From Streptomyces venezuelae (GTDB taxonomy: Bacteria; Actinomycetota; Actinomycetes; Streptomycetales; Streptomycetaceae): DNA of 64,000 nt. The notes below the pieces were generated by a model. It ran no database searches. It was not told where the DNA came from and saw only the letters and a program-made list of their open reading frames with translations. The stretch lies in NCBI RefSeq assembly GCF_008642275.1, contig NZ_CP029189.1, forward strand, positions 2,340,001 through 2,404,000, read 5' to 3'. This document shows positions 27,637 to 36,784 of this stretch, one piece after another. A program made the position numbers and the translations under genes. Position 1 is the first letter of the stretch. Each line of letters begins with the position of its first letter.

Positions 27637-28296
27637 CTAGCGCTTGCGCGAGAGCGTCAGGCCGTCCGAGATCGCGAGCAGGACGGATTCCATGCGCGGG
27701 TCCGCCGACACGTGGTCGTTGAAGGCGCGGACTCCGGCCGCCGCGCCCATGGCCGACTCGTCGAGGACCGTGCCGTGGTACAGCGTGTTGTCGGTGACGA
27801 TCAGCCCGCCGGTACGCAGTCGCGGCACGAGCTCCTCCCAGTAGGAGATCTGGCTCTGCTTGTCCGCGTCCACGTAGGCCATGTCGATGTGCGGTTCGGC
27901 CGGCATCGCGCGCAGGGTCTCCAGCGCGGGCGCGATGCGCAGGTCGATGCGGTCGGCGACGCCCGCGTCCTCCCAGGCCTGCCGGCCGTAGCGCGTCCAC
28001 TCCTCCGAGACGTCGCAGGCGATGAGGCGGCCGTCGGCGGGCAGTGCCTGGGCCATCGACAGGGCCGAGAAGCCCGTGAAGGTGCCGACCTCCACGATGT
28101 GGCGGGCGCCCGTCAGCCGCACCAGGAAGGCCAGCAGCGGCCCCTGCTCCTCTGCCGACTGCATCCCGGCCACGTCCGGGAACTTGGTGTACGTCGTCGC
28201 CACCAGGCCCCGCTGGACCCGGTCCAGCGGGGGGTTGTGGTCGAGCATGTACCGGTACAGCTCGTCCGTGATCTTGGTGCTGTTGCCCTTGGTCAT
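27637..28296 (-). CDS. Class I SAM-dependent O-methyltransferase (COMT/CCoAOMT-like)
   Basis: 219 residues. The SAM site is VEVGTFTGFSALSMAQALP, with the metal-site acidic run MAYVDADKQSQISYWEE and DNTLYHGTV, typical of Mg2+-dependent O-methyltransferase family 3. Its ATG overlaps the stop of the HAD gene (ATGA), so it is translationally coupled as the last gene of the Ter-linked operon. The substrate is unknown. Confidence 0.85.
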   Translation of the reverse strand: MTKGNSTKITDELYRYMLDHNPPLDRVQRGLVATTYTKFPDVAGMQSAEEQGPLLAFLVRLTGARHIVEVGTFTGFSALSMAQALPADGRLIACDVSEEWTRYGRQAWEDAGVADRIDLRIAPALETLRAMPAEPHIDMAYVDADKQSQISYWEELVPRLRTGGLIVTDNTLYHGTVLDESAMGAAAGVRAFNDHVSADPRMESVLLAISDGLTLSRKR

Positions 28297-29123
28297 GCGT
28301 CCAGTCTGCCCAGTCGGGCGGCCTCCCGGGCGAATGCGCGCACGATTTCCTCGCCCGCCAGGACACCCGCCGCAGCCAGTGCGGTCACCGTCGGCGCCGT
28401 CCAGGCCGCGTCGGCCAGTTCGCCGTGGCCCGGGCGCCAGGCCGCGTCCGCCGCCAGCAGCAGGTCCGCGTCCAGCAGGGAGTCGCCGGCCGCGAGGGTG
28501 GTGGAGGCTCCCGTACGGCGGGCGACCTCGCGCATCGCGGCGCTCTTGGTGAGCGGGCGCGGGACCGCGTAGATCTTCCGGCCCTGGAGGGAGACCGTCC
28601 AGCCGCGGTCCTCGGCCCACCGGGTCAGGGACTTGAGCCATTCGTCCGGGACCAGGGCCCGCTCGACGACGAGGTACGTGAAGAGGTCCTCCGCCAGGCG
28701 CGCCTTGCGCAGCCACGCCGGGTCGGCGGTGGCCAGCAGGTGCTGGTGCACCTCCTCCAGGGGTGCGCACTCCTCCGCCAGGCGCGCCGCGACCTGCCTC
28801 CGCCAGTCCCGGTCCGGGACCCCGTCGACGAGCAGCTGCCCGCCGTTGGCGCAGATGGCGTACGGGGCCGGGCGGCCGGGGAAGCGGATGCGCTGGTACT
28901 GCTTGCGGGTCCGGGTGGTGGTGGGGACGAAGACCACCGAAGGATCGGCCGTCAGCTCCGCCAGCAGTCCCGCCGCCGTCTCCGTCATGTAGGACAGCGG
29001 CTTGCTCTCGTGGACCTCGACGCACAGCAGCCGGGGGGCGGCCGGGTCGGGCATGGTCAGGCCGAGGGCGGCCGCCGAGTAGATGAGCGTACGGTCGAGA
29101 TCACTGGCTACGAGGACAGTCAC
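28293..29123 (-). CDS. Ter-associated HAD-superfamily phosphatase
   Basis: 276 residues of the Cof/sucrose-phosphatase-like HAD class. Motif I is VASDLDRTLIYS, motif II is VPTTTRTRKQYQRI, the lysine lies in LQGRKIYAVP, and motif IV is LAAGDSLLDADLLLAADAA. HAD enzymes of this type recur beside PRTase/TRSP, CitE-like and TerD genes in Ter stress systems, where a nucleotide-like product has been proposed. The GTG overlaps the upstream TGA (GTGA). Confidence 0.8.
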   Translation of the reverse strand: MTVLVASDLDRTLIYSAAALGLTMPDPAAPRLLCVEVHESKPLSYMTETAAGLLAELTADPSVVFVPTTTRTRKQYQRIRFPGRPAPYAICANGGQLLVDGVPDRDWRRQVAARLAEECAPLEEVHQHLLATADPAWLRKARLAEDLFTYLVVERALVPDEWLKSLTRWAEDRGWTVSLQGRKIYAVPRPLTKSAAMREVARRTGASTTLAAGDSLLDADLLLAADAAWRPGHGELADAAWTAPTVTALAAAGVLAGEEIVRAFAREAARLGRLDA

Positions 29124-31753
29124 TTCGAGGCCACAGCCTTTCCGTCGGCGCCGGTGGCACCGCGCGTGTATCGGGGGTGGATGAGTCCTACGCACGTGTA
29201 GGGCAGCCCGTCGACTTCTTCCACCGGGACGCCGCGCTGCTCGGCGAGCAGCCGTACGTGGTCCAGGTCGGCCCCGGCGCCGCGCTGCGCCAGGATCTTC
29301 CACGGCACCCGGCGCAGCAGGACACGGGTGGTCTCGCCGACGCCGGGCTTGACGAGGTTCACGTCGTGGATGCCGTACTCCTCGCTGATCCGCTCGACCG
29401 CGGCCCAGCCCTCCCAGGTGGGGGTGCGGTCGGCGGCGAGGAGTTCCTTGACCTCCTCGCCGACGGCGTCGGCCACCTCGTCGAAGTGGGCGGCGACGGT
29501 GTCGACGAACGCGACGGAGACGTCGGCTCCGGCGAGCTCGCGGTAGAACTTCGCGCCGTGGAAGTCGGCGGGACCGACGAGGTCGGACCTCAGAACCGTA
29601 CGCGAGACGAGACCGGAGACGGTGGAGTTGAGACAGGCGGAGGGGATCAGGAAGTCCTCCCGGGTGCCGTAGGTGTCCACGCAGGAGCCCGGGTCGGCGA
29701 GGACGACGATCTCCGGGTTGAAGCCCTCGAACTCGGCGAGGGCGTCTCGCAGCTCGCGGGTGATGGCACCCTTGCCGGTCCAGCCGTCGACGAAGACGAC
29801 GTCGGCCGGGTCGTGGTGGGCGGCCAGCCAGCGCAGGGCGTTGGCGTCGATGCCGCGGCCGCGCACGATGGAGACGGCGTAGTGCGGCAGGTCCAGGCCG
29901 TGGCGGGCGCGGGCCCAGCGGCGCATCAGTACGCCCACGGGGGTGCCGGCGCGGGCCAGGGAGACCAGGACCGGGGACGGGGAGCGCTCGGCGAGGACGG
30001 TCTCGGTGACCGTGCCGACGGCCCGGGCCACGCGGACGGCGGAGGCGGCCAGCGCGCTGCCGTACAGCTCCTGGTACTGGGGGGACGGCTGGTACTCGAC
30101 GGGCAGGGACTCGGCGTAGTGCGCGCCGCCGGCCTGTATCGCCTCCTCGCGTTCCTCCGTCGGCGCCTCCAGCTCGACGTCGGAGAAGTCCTGGAGCAGC
30201 CAGCCGACGTCCTCGGGGGCGTACGAGGAGAAGGCGGGTCCGCGCAGGGGCGCGCCCAGGGCCTCGCGCAGCGGCCCGCCCGAAGGCTCACGCAGGGTCG
30301 GCTCGGTGAGCGGATCGGTCAGCGGCTCGATGAGTGGATCGGTCAGCGGCTCGGTGGGCTCGGTCATGATCGGCTTCGGCTCCCGCCGGTCGGGTGTGTA
30401 GGACGGGACGACGGCCAGCACCAGGTGGCCGGTGTGCGGGGCGAGGGCCGCCAGCAGTCCCGCGTGCAGCTCGGGGGTGTCCCCGGCCGAGTCCACGACG
30501 GCGACGACGGCGTCGAAGCCGGCGCCGTCCGTGCGGTGGACGTTGTAGGCGTAGCGGTTGCCGGGGCCGTCGGCCGGGGCGTCGTGGGCCGGGAAGACCA
30601 GCCGGGTGCGGATGGCGTAGCCGGGGTCGTCGACGGCGAGCACGGGCGAGCGGGTGGTGGTCGAGAAGCGGACCTCGCGGGCCGCTCCCGCCTCCTCCAG
30701 GGCCTTGGCGAGGCGCAGCGGGGCGTACATCAGCTCCTCGTTGCCGAGTACGAGGACTCGCCCGGGCCGGTCGCCGAGCGCGGCCGTGAGCTGCCCGGCC
30801 ATCGCGGGCAGGGCCGCCTCCAGCGCGGCGCGGTGGGCGGTGGTGAAGCCGTGCCGGCCGCCGTCGGGGACGCCGGCGGGCCAGTCGAGCGCGACGCGTG
30901 TGACCGGCGCCGGGCCGTCCGCCGGGGCTGCGCCCGGGATCCGGGTGGGCGCGGCCGCGGGCTGGACGGGCCGGTCCTCGTGTTCTTCCACCAGGGCCTG
31001 GCCGCGTTCCAGTACCCCCTCGGGGAGGGACACGGTTCCCGAGGCGAGGGCGATGAGGTCCACGCGGGCGCCCAGCTCGGCGGCGAAGGCGGTGAGCCGG
31101 TCGCGGTCGGCAGGCGAGCGCATGTCGACGAGGGCGACGACGACGTAGTGCGAGCGGGGGTGGCGGGCGTGCAGGTCGCGGATGGTGTTCAGGACCGTGT
31201 TGCCGGTGGAGAACTCGTCGTCGACCAGGACCAGGGGCCCGCTGCCGGCGAGCAGCAGCGGGTCCTCGGGCAGCAGCAGGTGCGAGGTGGCGTGCGAGTG
31301 CGCCTCTTCGAAGCCGCCGGCCGCCCGGACGCCCGGCACGGGCCGGCGGGTGGAGTGCAGGTAGGGGGCGAGGCCGAGGCCGTCCGCCACGCAGTGGCCG
31401 AGGCCGGTCGCGGTCTCGGCGTAGCCGAGGACCACGGCGGCCGCGGCCCCGTCCTCGCCGAGGAGGGCGCGGACGCGTTCGCCGAGGCCGAAACCGGCGG
31501 CGTGGACGACCGCCGGGGACTGCGGGACGTGCTTGCCGAGGACCTGCGAGACCAGCAGGTGGGCGCGCTTGGGGTTGCGCCGCAGGGCCAGTCCGAGCAG
31601 CTCGGTCAGCGGCGGGCCGTCACCGGAGTCCGCCAGGCCCACGCCCAGCCGGTCCGCGACCCAGGTTCCCGACCACACCTCTTCGATCGTCTTGCCTTTC
31701 CTCGTGGTCTTCATTGTCCGTGCCGGTGCGGGCGTCCGCGCGGGCGTGCTCAC
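29120..31753 (-). CDS. Phosphoribosyltransferase-TRSP-StiP fusion protein (Ter system)
   Basis: 877 residues. An N-terminal PRTase domain carries the PRPP loop VLVDDEFSTGNTVLNT near residue 175. TRSP-like sequence follows (LGNEELMYAPLRLAKALEEAG near 340). After a repetitive linker (TEPLTDPLIEPLTDPLTEP, about 465-500) comes a StiP/PF11202-like domain: FSSYAPEDVGWLLQDFS, VSLARAGTPVGVLMRRW, VFVDGWTGKGAI and DFLIPSACLNSTVSGLVSRTV. In several Ter systems these are two separate proteins. It overlaps both neighbours by 4 bases. A role in making or breaking a nucleoside-linked compound during stress is inferred from the family. Confidence 0.85.
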   Translation of the reverse strand: MSTPARTPAPARTMKTTRKGKTIEEVWSGTWVADRLGVGLADSGDGPPLTELLGLALRRNPKRAHLLVSQVLGKHVPQSPAVVHAAGFGLGERVRALLGEDGAAAAVVLGYAETATGLGHCVADGLGLAPYLHSTRRPVPGVRAAGGFEEAHSHATSHLLLPEDPLLLAGSGPLVLVDDEFSTGNTVLNTIRDLHARHPRSHYVVVALVDMRSPADRDRLTAFAAELGARVDLIALASGTVSLPEGVLERGQALVEEHEDRPVQPAAAPTRIPGAAPADGPAPVTRVALDWPAGVPDGGRHGFTTAHRAALEAALPAMAGQLTAALGDRPGRVLVLGNEELMYAPLRLAKALEEAGAAREVRFSTTTRSPVLAVDDPGYAIRTRLVFPAHDAPADGPGNRYAYNVHRTDGAGFDAVVAVVDSAGDTPELHAGLLAALAPHTGHLVLAVVPSYTPDRREPKPIMTEPTEPLTDPLIEPLTDPLTEPTLREPSGGPLREALGAPLRGPAFSSYAPEDVGWLLQDFSDVELEAPTEEREEAIQAGGAHYAESLPVEYQPSPQYQELYGSALAASAVRVARAVGTVTETVLAERSPSPVLVSLARAGTPVGVLMRRWARARHGLDLPHYAVSIVRGRGIDANALRWLAAHHDPADVVFVDGWTGKGAITRELRDALAEFEGFNPEIVVLADPGSCVDTYGTREDFLIPSACLNSTVSGLVSRTVLRSDLVGPADFHGAKFYRELAGADVSVAFVDTVAAHFDEVADAVGEEVKELLAADRTPTWEGWAAVERISEEYGIHDVNLVKPGVGETTRVLLRRVPWKILAQRGAGADLDHVRLLAEQRGVPVEEVDGLPYTCVGLIHPRYTRGATGADGKAVASK

Positions 31754-32916
31754 ACCTGGAGCCCGGCCGTGAGCAGGTCGACGAAGCCGACCTCCTCCTT
31801 GGCCACACCGAAGACCTCGGCGCGCAGCATGGTGCGCTCCGCCCAGGCCCGGTGGGGCTTCACCTCGTTCATCTTGTTCGTGTAGGCGCTGCGCATCACT
31901 CCGCCGCCGCCGCGCTCGGGCCGCAGGATGTCCTGCGCGTCGCAGAACTCCTCGTGCGAGACCACCGACAGCGCGTGCACGGGCGTGACGTGGGCGGGGT
32001 GGATGCAGGTCTTGCCGAGCAGTCCGTTGGCCCGGTCCAGCTCGATCTCGCGCAGCAGTCCGTCCAGGTCGTGCTCGATCAGGGCGGTGCGCAGTTCCTC
32101 CACGCCCTCCTCCAGGAAGGGGCTGCGGCGCAGCTGCGGCTTGAAGAGGCGCTGCTGGCTGCGGAAGTACTCCCAGACGGGGCCGGTCACCGTGAAGCCG
32201 GTGCCGTCGGCGCGGCTGAGGACGTTGACGACGTCCGCGATGACGCCGGCCACGATCTGGACGTCGTAGGCGGTCATGTCGGGGGTGCGCCGCAGTCCGT
32301 AGGCGGAGCAGAAGTCGGTCACGCCGAGCCGCAGTGCGAGGACGCGCTCGCGGTGGCTGTTGACCGTGCGGGAGATGCCGGCGAGGGCCAGGGCGCGGGT
32401 TTCGAGGTGGAGGAGGTCCGGGGTCTCCAGGACCGGCATGGCGTACAGGCGGGGCAGCCCGGCGACCGCCTCGGCCTCGGCGACGGCTTCGAGGAAGGCG
32501 ATTCCGCGCCTCTCGTCGAACTTGGGGAGTACGAATCCGGCCAGGCGCCGCACGGAGCTGCCCAGCCGGCGCACCAGGTCGGGTATCTGCTCGGGCGTGC
32601 GGACGCGGATGAAGAGCAGCGGGAGCTCTCCGCCGTCGTCGTCGAGCTCGGAGAAGTGCCGGACGAGGTTCTCCTCGGCTCCGGTGACGTCGCCGTCGCT
32701 GATGGAATCCTCCAGGCAGAGGACCATCGAGACGACTCCGCGGCCGGCCTGCTTGCGGACGTCGGCCGCGAGCGTGGGCCGGGTGGCCGGGCTGTAGAGG
32801 GTGGCTCCCAGGGCCGCCGCGAGGACGCGCGAGGGCGAGGCTCCGGTGAATTCCGCCGGTTCCTGGTGGAAGAGGTCCTTACGGACGGTGGGCGTTATGT
32901 GCCCAAAGTGACGCAT
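31750..32916 (-). CDS. HpcH/HpaI (CitE-like) lyase of the Ter system
   Basis: 388 residues, a TIM-barrel CitE-like lyase: VVSMVLCLEDSISDGDV, LFIRVRTPEQIPDL, FVLPKFDERRG, YAMPVLETPDLLHL, VLALRLGVTDFCSAYGLRR and KTCIHPAHVTPV. The acidic residues bind Mg2+ for retro-Claisen or transferase chemistry. First gene of the CitE-PRTase-HAD-OMT operon; GGGGGAAG precedes the ATG. Divergent from a TerD gene. Such lyases are standard Ter partners; the true substrate is not known. Confidence 0.85.
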   Translation of the reverse strand: MRHFGHITPTVRKDLFHQEPAEFTGASPSRVLAAALGATLYSPATRPTLAADVRKQAGRGVVSMVLCLEDSISDGDVTGAEENLVRHFSELDDDGGELPLLFIRVRTPEQIPDLVRRLGSSVRRLAGFVLPKFDERRGIAFLEAVAEAEAVAGLPRLYAMPVLETPDLLHLETRALALAGISRTVNSHRERVLALRLGVTDFCSAYGLRRTPDMTAYDVQIVAGVIADVVNVLSRADGTGFTVTGPVWEYFRSQQRLFKPQLRRSPFLEEGVEELRTALIEHDLDGLLREIELDRANGLLGKTCIHPAHVTPVHALSVVSHEEFCDAQDILRPERGGGGVMRSAYTNKMNEVKPHRAWAERTMLRAEVFGVAKEEVGFVDLLTAGLQV

Positions 32917-33101
32917 GTGCTTCCCCCGTACTGCCTCGGCGGCCCAACTGGCATGGCCGGTAATAGTACGTACGAACGTGAGTCAAGAGTTCCTCAAGCA
33001 CATGAAGTTCAGGTAACCCTCTTGCACCATGCCCAGGTCTCGCGTTCGAGACAAGGCCCTACGGGGGGCCGCATTGTCCCTGTCCACCCCGGGAGGGCAG
33101 G

Positions 33102-33881
33102 ATGACGTGCATGACGCACGCGATGCAGAAGGGCTCGAACATCCCGGTGGCCGCCGTGGCGGTCCGGGCGGTGCTGCGCTGGACCGGCGGCCCCGAGGTG
33201 CCGGACGTGGACGCCTCGGCGCTGCTCGTCGGCCCGGACGGCCGGGTGCGTTCGGACGAGGACTTCGTCTTCTACAACCAGCCCCGGCACCCCTCGGGGG
33301 CCGTCTGGCGGCTCGGCAAGAAGCAGATCGGTGACGCGATCACCGACGCCGTCCAGGCGGACCTGCGCACGGTGACGCCCACGGTGGACCGGATCCTGGT
33401 GGTCGCCTCCGCCGAGGACGTGCCGTTCCGCCGGGTCGGTGACCTGCGGATCCTCCTCTACGACGCCACCGCGACCGGGAGCTCCGAACCGCTGGCCTAC
33501 TTCGACGTACGGCCCGAGACCGGTGCCGAGACGGCGCTGATCTGCGGGGAGCTGTACCGGCGGGGCGAGGGGTGGAAGTTCCGGGCGCTCGGCGAGGGCT
33601 ACTCCGACGGGCTGGTCGGGCTCGCGACCGACCACGGGATCTCGGTGGACGAGAACGCCGCGGAGTCCGGGGCGGCCGCCGCGGCCGACCCCGCCGCTGC
33701 TCCCGGAGACGGGCCCGCTTCCGAGCAGACGGCGATGATGGCCCCGCCCACCCAGGCCCCGCCGCCGATCCAGCCCGCCTACGGGTACCCGCAGCCGGTG
33801 TCCCCGGCGCCGGTGCCGGGTCCGGGAGGCGATCCGTCCTTCCGGCTGCCGGTGCAGGGCCCGCAGTTCATCCGCCGCTGA
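33102..33881 (+). CDS. TerD-family protein with proline-rich tail
   Basis: 259 residues. The first 190 are a TerD domain: VDASALLVGPDGRVRSDEDFVFYNQ (Ca2+-binding acidic loop), DRILVVASAED and GEGWKFRALGEGYSDGLVGLA. The rest is an Ala/Pro-rich disordered tail (PPTQAPPPIQPAYGYPQPV). Compared with the 191-residue TerD proteins downstream, the first beta-strands differ and the tail is extra. GGAGGG lies six bases before the first ATG; a second ATG three codons on is equally possible. Confidence 0.85.
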   Translation: MTCMTHAMQKGSNIPVAAVAVRAVLRWTGGPEVPDVDASALLVGPDGRVRSDEDFVFYNQPRHPSGAVWRLGKKQIGDAITDAVQADLRTVTPTVDRILVVASAEDVPFRRVGDLRILLYDATATGSSEPLAYFDVRPETGAETALICGELYRRGEGWKFRALGEGYSDGLVGLATDHGISVDENAAESGAAAAADPAAAPGDGPASEQTAMMAPPTQAPPPIQPAYGYPQPVSPAPVPGPGGDPSFRLPVQGPQFIRR

Positions 33882-33892
33882 CGTCGCGCGCA

Positions 33893-33968
33893 CGGCTCAC
33901 GCGGCTCACGCGGCACGCACGGCTCACGCGGCTCACGCCGCTGACGCAGCTCACACGGCCACGCGGCT
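33893..33968 (+). repeat. 9-bp tandem repeat (CACGCGGCT)n
   Basis: About eight imperfect copies of CACGCGGCT or variants (CACGGCTCA, CACACGGCC) directly follow the TerD stop codon and run into a GC-rich hairpin. Confidence 0.65.
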
Positions 33969-33972
33969 CGTG

Positions 33973-34013
33973 CCCGGGCCCCGCGGACGGACACCCGTCC
34001 CCGGGGCCCCGGG
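33973..34013. terminator. Hairpin between convergent TerD and TerA-like genes
   Basis: CCCGGGCCCCG pairs with CGGGGCCCCGGG across about 18 bases. It ends next to the stop codon of the minus-strand gene. Confidence 0.55.
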
Positions 34014-34754
34014 TCAGCTCTTGGTGCTCTTGTAGCCCCGCCCCCACTGGAGCCCCCAGCCGTACAGCCGGTCCAGCTCGGCCTGGAACCCGTACACGAA
34101 CTTCACCTCGCGCCGCACCACGAGCTCGCCCTTCACCTTCTCCAGGGAGACGACCGCGCAGGAGCGGGCCTGCGGGTGCCGCTCGTCCAGCGGGATCTCG
34201 ATCCGCGGCCCCGTGACGGGGTAGAGGGTCACCATGGCGTGCGTCCGGTCGAAGGCCGGGGTCTGGTCGTAGATGTACACGAAGACCAGCAGCCGCTTGA
34301 TCTCGTCGGCGTGGTCGAGGTTGACGTAGAGGGTCTCCCCCGACGCCGAACCGAACCGGTCGTCCCCGCTGAGCTTCACGTACGGCGGGTCGTTGAGGTC
34401 GCCCAGCAGGTTCCCCAGCGGCTGCACGGCGCCGCGGGTGCCGTCCGTCAGCTCGTACAGGCAGCCCATGTCGAGGTCGACGTTGACCATGCCCTGGGTG
34501 TGCGCCTGCACCATGTCCGGCTTGAACAGCTTGAACGGGTGCCGGAAGAGCTGGCCGCTCTGGCCGGCGCGGCCCCCGATGTCGGAGGTCCGCATGCGCC
34601 AGGACAGGTTCACGCGCAGATTGCCGTGGACGGCCCCCTGTTTGGTGAGCGACACCGTCGCATGCCGTTTGTTCAGCTCGATCGCGTTCGACGAGGCACT
34701 GCCCGACTGGAACTGCACGGCCCGGCTGCCCATGATGCCGTCGAAGAAGCCCAT
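34014..34754 (-). CDS. TerA/TerD-superfamily tellurium-resistance protein
   Basis: 246 residues. VQFQSGSASSNAIELNKRHATVSL at the start, VNVDLDMGCLYELTDGTRG, YVNLDHADEIKRLLVFVYIYDQTPAFDRTHAMVTLY and IEIPLDE show the TerA-like branch of the TerD superfamily. It probably binds Ca2+ through the DLDMGCLYELTDG region. It lies 123 bases after the DUF475 gene with a terminator between, so it may have its own promoter. Confidence 0.8.
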   Translation of the reverse strand: MGFFDGIMGSRAVQFQSGSASSNAIELNKRHATVSLTKQGAVHGNLRVNLSWRMRTSDIGGRAGQSGQLFRHPFKLFKPDMVQAHTQGMVNVDLDMGCLYELTDGTRGAVQPLGNLLGDLNDPPYVKLSGDDRFGSASGETLYVNLDHADEIKRLLVFVYIYDQTPAFDRTHAMVTLYPVTGPRIEIPLDERHPQARSCAVVSLEKVKGELVVRREVKFVYGFQAELDRLYGWGLQWGRGYKSTKS

Positions 34755-34805
34755 CCCCTACCCCCTGGTCCCCTGATCCCCTGAAACGCCCTGAGCCTAC
34801 GGAAA

Positions 34806-34847
34806 CGGGGCGGCCCGCCGGGTCCGTGGACCCGGTGGACCGCCCCG
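34806..34847 (-). terminator. Terminator of the TerD-DUF475 unit
   Basis: An outer stem CGGGGCGG/CCGCCCCG encloses an inner 8-bp hairpin CCGGGTCC-GT-GGACCCGG, 30 bases after the DUF475 stop. Confidence 0.65.
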
Positions 34848-34877
34848 CAGATGGAGCGTTCCGCATTACCGCCGCGG

Positions 34878-35999
34878 TCATGCCTCGGCGGGGGAACCCT
34901 CCAGTTCCAGGCGCTTGTTGCGGCGCACGGAGGACCAGAAGGACCATCCGATGAGCACCACGCCGATGAGACCGGTGATGATCTCGTTGATCTCGTACTG
35001 GATGGTGACGAGGAGGATCACGGCGAGCGCGCCGATGGCGTAGTGCGCGCCGTGCTCCAGGTAGACGTAGTCGTCGAGGGTGCCCTGGCGGACCAGGTAG
35101 ACCGTCAGCGAACGGACGTACATGGCACCGATGCCGAGGCCGAGGGCCATGAGCACGATGTCGTTGGTGATGGCGAAGGCGCCGATGACCCCGTCGAAGG
35201 AGAAGGAGGCGTCGAGGACTTCGAGGTAGAGGAACATGAAGAAGGCGGCCTTGCCGGCCATGGCGACGGCCGTGACGGGCTTGCCGCTCCGCTTGGCCTC
35301 CTCCTCGGCCTCGTGCTCGGCCTCCTCCTCTTCCTCCAGCTTGTTCTCGAAGTAGCCGGAGAGGCCGCCGACGATCATGTAGGTGATCAGGCCGAGGACG
35401 CCGGAGATCAGGACGGTCTGCGCCTTGTCCACGTGGATGCCACCGTGCTGGTGGGCGTTGGCGCCGACGGTCATGGAGGCGATGACCAGGATGATCAGCG
35501 CGATGCAGGCGGACAGCATGTCGATCTTGCCGAGCTTGGCGAGCGGGCGCTCCAGCCAGGCGAGCCACTTGATGTCACGGTCCTCGAAGATGAAGTCGAG
35601 GAAGATCATCAGAAGGAACATGCCACCGAAGGCAGCGATGGACGGATGGGCGTCCGTCACGAGCTGCTCGTACATGTCCTTGTCGGAAAGAGCCAGGTCG
35701 ACGGCCTCGATGGGGCCGATCTTGGCGCTGATCGCGACGATCACGACGGGGAAGACCAGTCGCATACCGAAGACCGCGATGAGGACGCCGATGGTGAGGA
35801 AGATCTTCTGCCAGAAGGCGTTCATCTTCTTCAGGATTCCGGCGTTGACCACCGCGTTGTCGAAAGACAGCGAGATCTCCAGGACCGACAGGATCGCGAC
35901 GATACCGAAGGCCTGCCACCCCCCGTAGAACACCGCTGCGACCAGACCGAGCGCAGTGATTGCGAACGACCAGCCGAAGGTTTTGAGAACCACTGGCAC
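34878..35999 (-). CDS. DUF475 / TerC-like integral membrane protein
   Basis: 373 residues with about nine membrane helices. The two TerC-type acidic motifs are LEISLSFDNAVVNAG near 40-54 and LEVLDASFSFDGVIGAFA in the second half. A highly acidic loop EEEEEAEHEAEEE lies between. TerC proteins sit in the membrane, interact with TerD-type proteins and are linked to metal handling, including Mn2+ export. The GTG is 19 bases after the upstream TerD stop, so the two are cotranscribed. Confidence 0.85.
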   Translation of the reverse strand: MPVVLKTFGWSFAITALGLVAAVFYGGWQAFGIVAILSVLEISLSFDNAVVNAGILKKMNAFWQKIFLTIGVLIAVFGMRLVFPVVIVAISAKIGPIEAVDLALSDKDMYEQLVTDAHPSIAAFGGMFLLMIFLDFIFEDRDIKWLAWLERPLAKLGKIDMLSACIALIILVIASMTVGANAHQHGGIHVDKAQTVLISGVLGLITYMIVGGLSGYFENKLEEEEEAEHEAEEEAKRSGKPVTAVAMAGKAAFFMFLYLEVLDASFSFDGVIGAFAITNDIVLMALGLGIGAMYVRSLTVYLVRQGTLDDYVYLEHGAHYAIGALAVILLVTIQYEINEIITGLIGVVLIGWSFWSSVRRNKRLELEGSPAEA

Positions 36000-36018
36000 C
36001 CCATCGTCTTGTACGGCT

Positions 36019-36594
36019 TTACGAAACGTTGACCCCGAAGTCTAGAGCGATGCCTCGGAGCCCCGACGCGTACCCCTGCCCCACCGCACGGAACTTCCAT
36101 TCGCCCCCGTACCGGTAGACCTCGCCGAAGATCATCGCGGTTTCGCTGGACGCGTCCTCGGAGAGGTCGTAGCGGGCCAGCTCCTGGCCGTCGGCCTGGT
36201 TCACCACGCGGATGAAGGCATTGCTGACCTGGCCGAAGCTCTGCCGGCGGGAGTCCGCGTCATGGATGGAGACCGGGAAGACGATCTTGTCCACGGCGGC
36301 CGGCACCTTGGTGAGGTCGATGATGATCGACTCGTCGTCGCCTTCACCCTCGCCGGTGAGGTTGTCCCCGGTGTGTTCGACGGAGCCGTCGGGGCTCTTC
36401 AGGTTGTTGTAGAAGACGAAGTACTCGTCCCCCAGCACCCGGCCGCCGCTGCAGAGCAGCGCGCTGGCGTCGAGGTCGAAGTCGGCTCCCGTGGTCGAGC
36501 GCGCGTCCCATCCGAGACCGATCAGAACCCTGGTGAGGTTCGGTGCGGCCTTGGAGAGGGAGACATTGCCCCCCTTGGCGAGTGTGACGCCCAT
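36019..36594 (-). CDS. TerD-family protein (paralogue 2)
   Basis: 191 residues, a complete TerD domain: [40 protein letters not shown] with the Ca2+ site, [33 protein letters not shown] and [20 protein letters not shown]. TerD proteins bind Ca2+ and in S. coelicolor affect calcium homeostasis and differentiation. About 70% identical by eye to the gene at 36785-37360, so a recent tandem duplication is likely. It leads the DUF475 gene. Confidence 0.9.
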   Translation of the reverse strand: MGVTLAKGGNVSLSKAAPNLTRVLIGLGWDARSTTGADFDLDASALLCSGGRVLGDEYFVFYNNLKSPDGSVEHTGDNLTGEGEGDDESIIIDLTKVPAAVDKIVFPVSIHDADSRRQSFGQVSNAFIRVVNQADGQELARYDLSEDASSETAMIFGEVYRYGGEWKFRAVGQGYASGLRGIALDFGVNVS

Positions 36595-36730
36595 GTTGTG
36601 GTCCTCCCCGGACGACGGTGTGACGGTACGGCGATGTGCCGGTGTGGCCGGTGTTGCGGGTGTGGCAGGTCCTGCTGCGTTGCCGGTGGTGCGGTGTGCG
36701 CCCGCGGTGGTGTCCGCAGGGGTAAAGCCG

Positions 36731-36765
36731 GTCCGGCGCCGTACACACAGTGCACGGCGCCGGAC
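36731..36765 (-). terminator. Terminator between the two TerD paralogues
   Basis: GTCCGGCGCCGT and ACGGCGCCGGAC form a perfect 12-bp stem with an 11-base loop, 20 bases after the stop of the 36785-37360 gene. Confidence 0.8.
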
Positions 36766-36784
36766 GGACGGACTGCTCTCGGGC

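Noticed and set aside
29177..31885. 902-codon plus-strand frame in the Ter locus
   Set aside because: A Gly/Val/Asp-rich antisense shadow of the PRTase fusion; the minus strand has clear domains and coupled starts.
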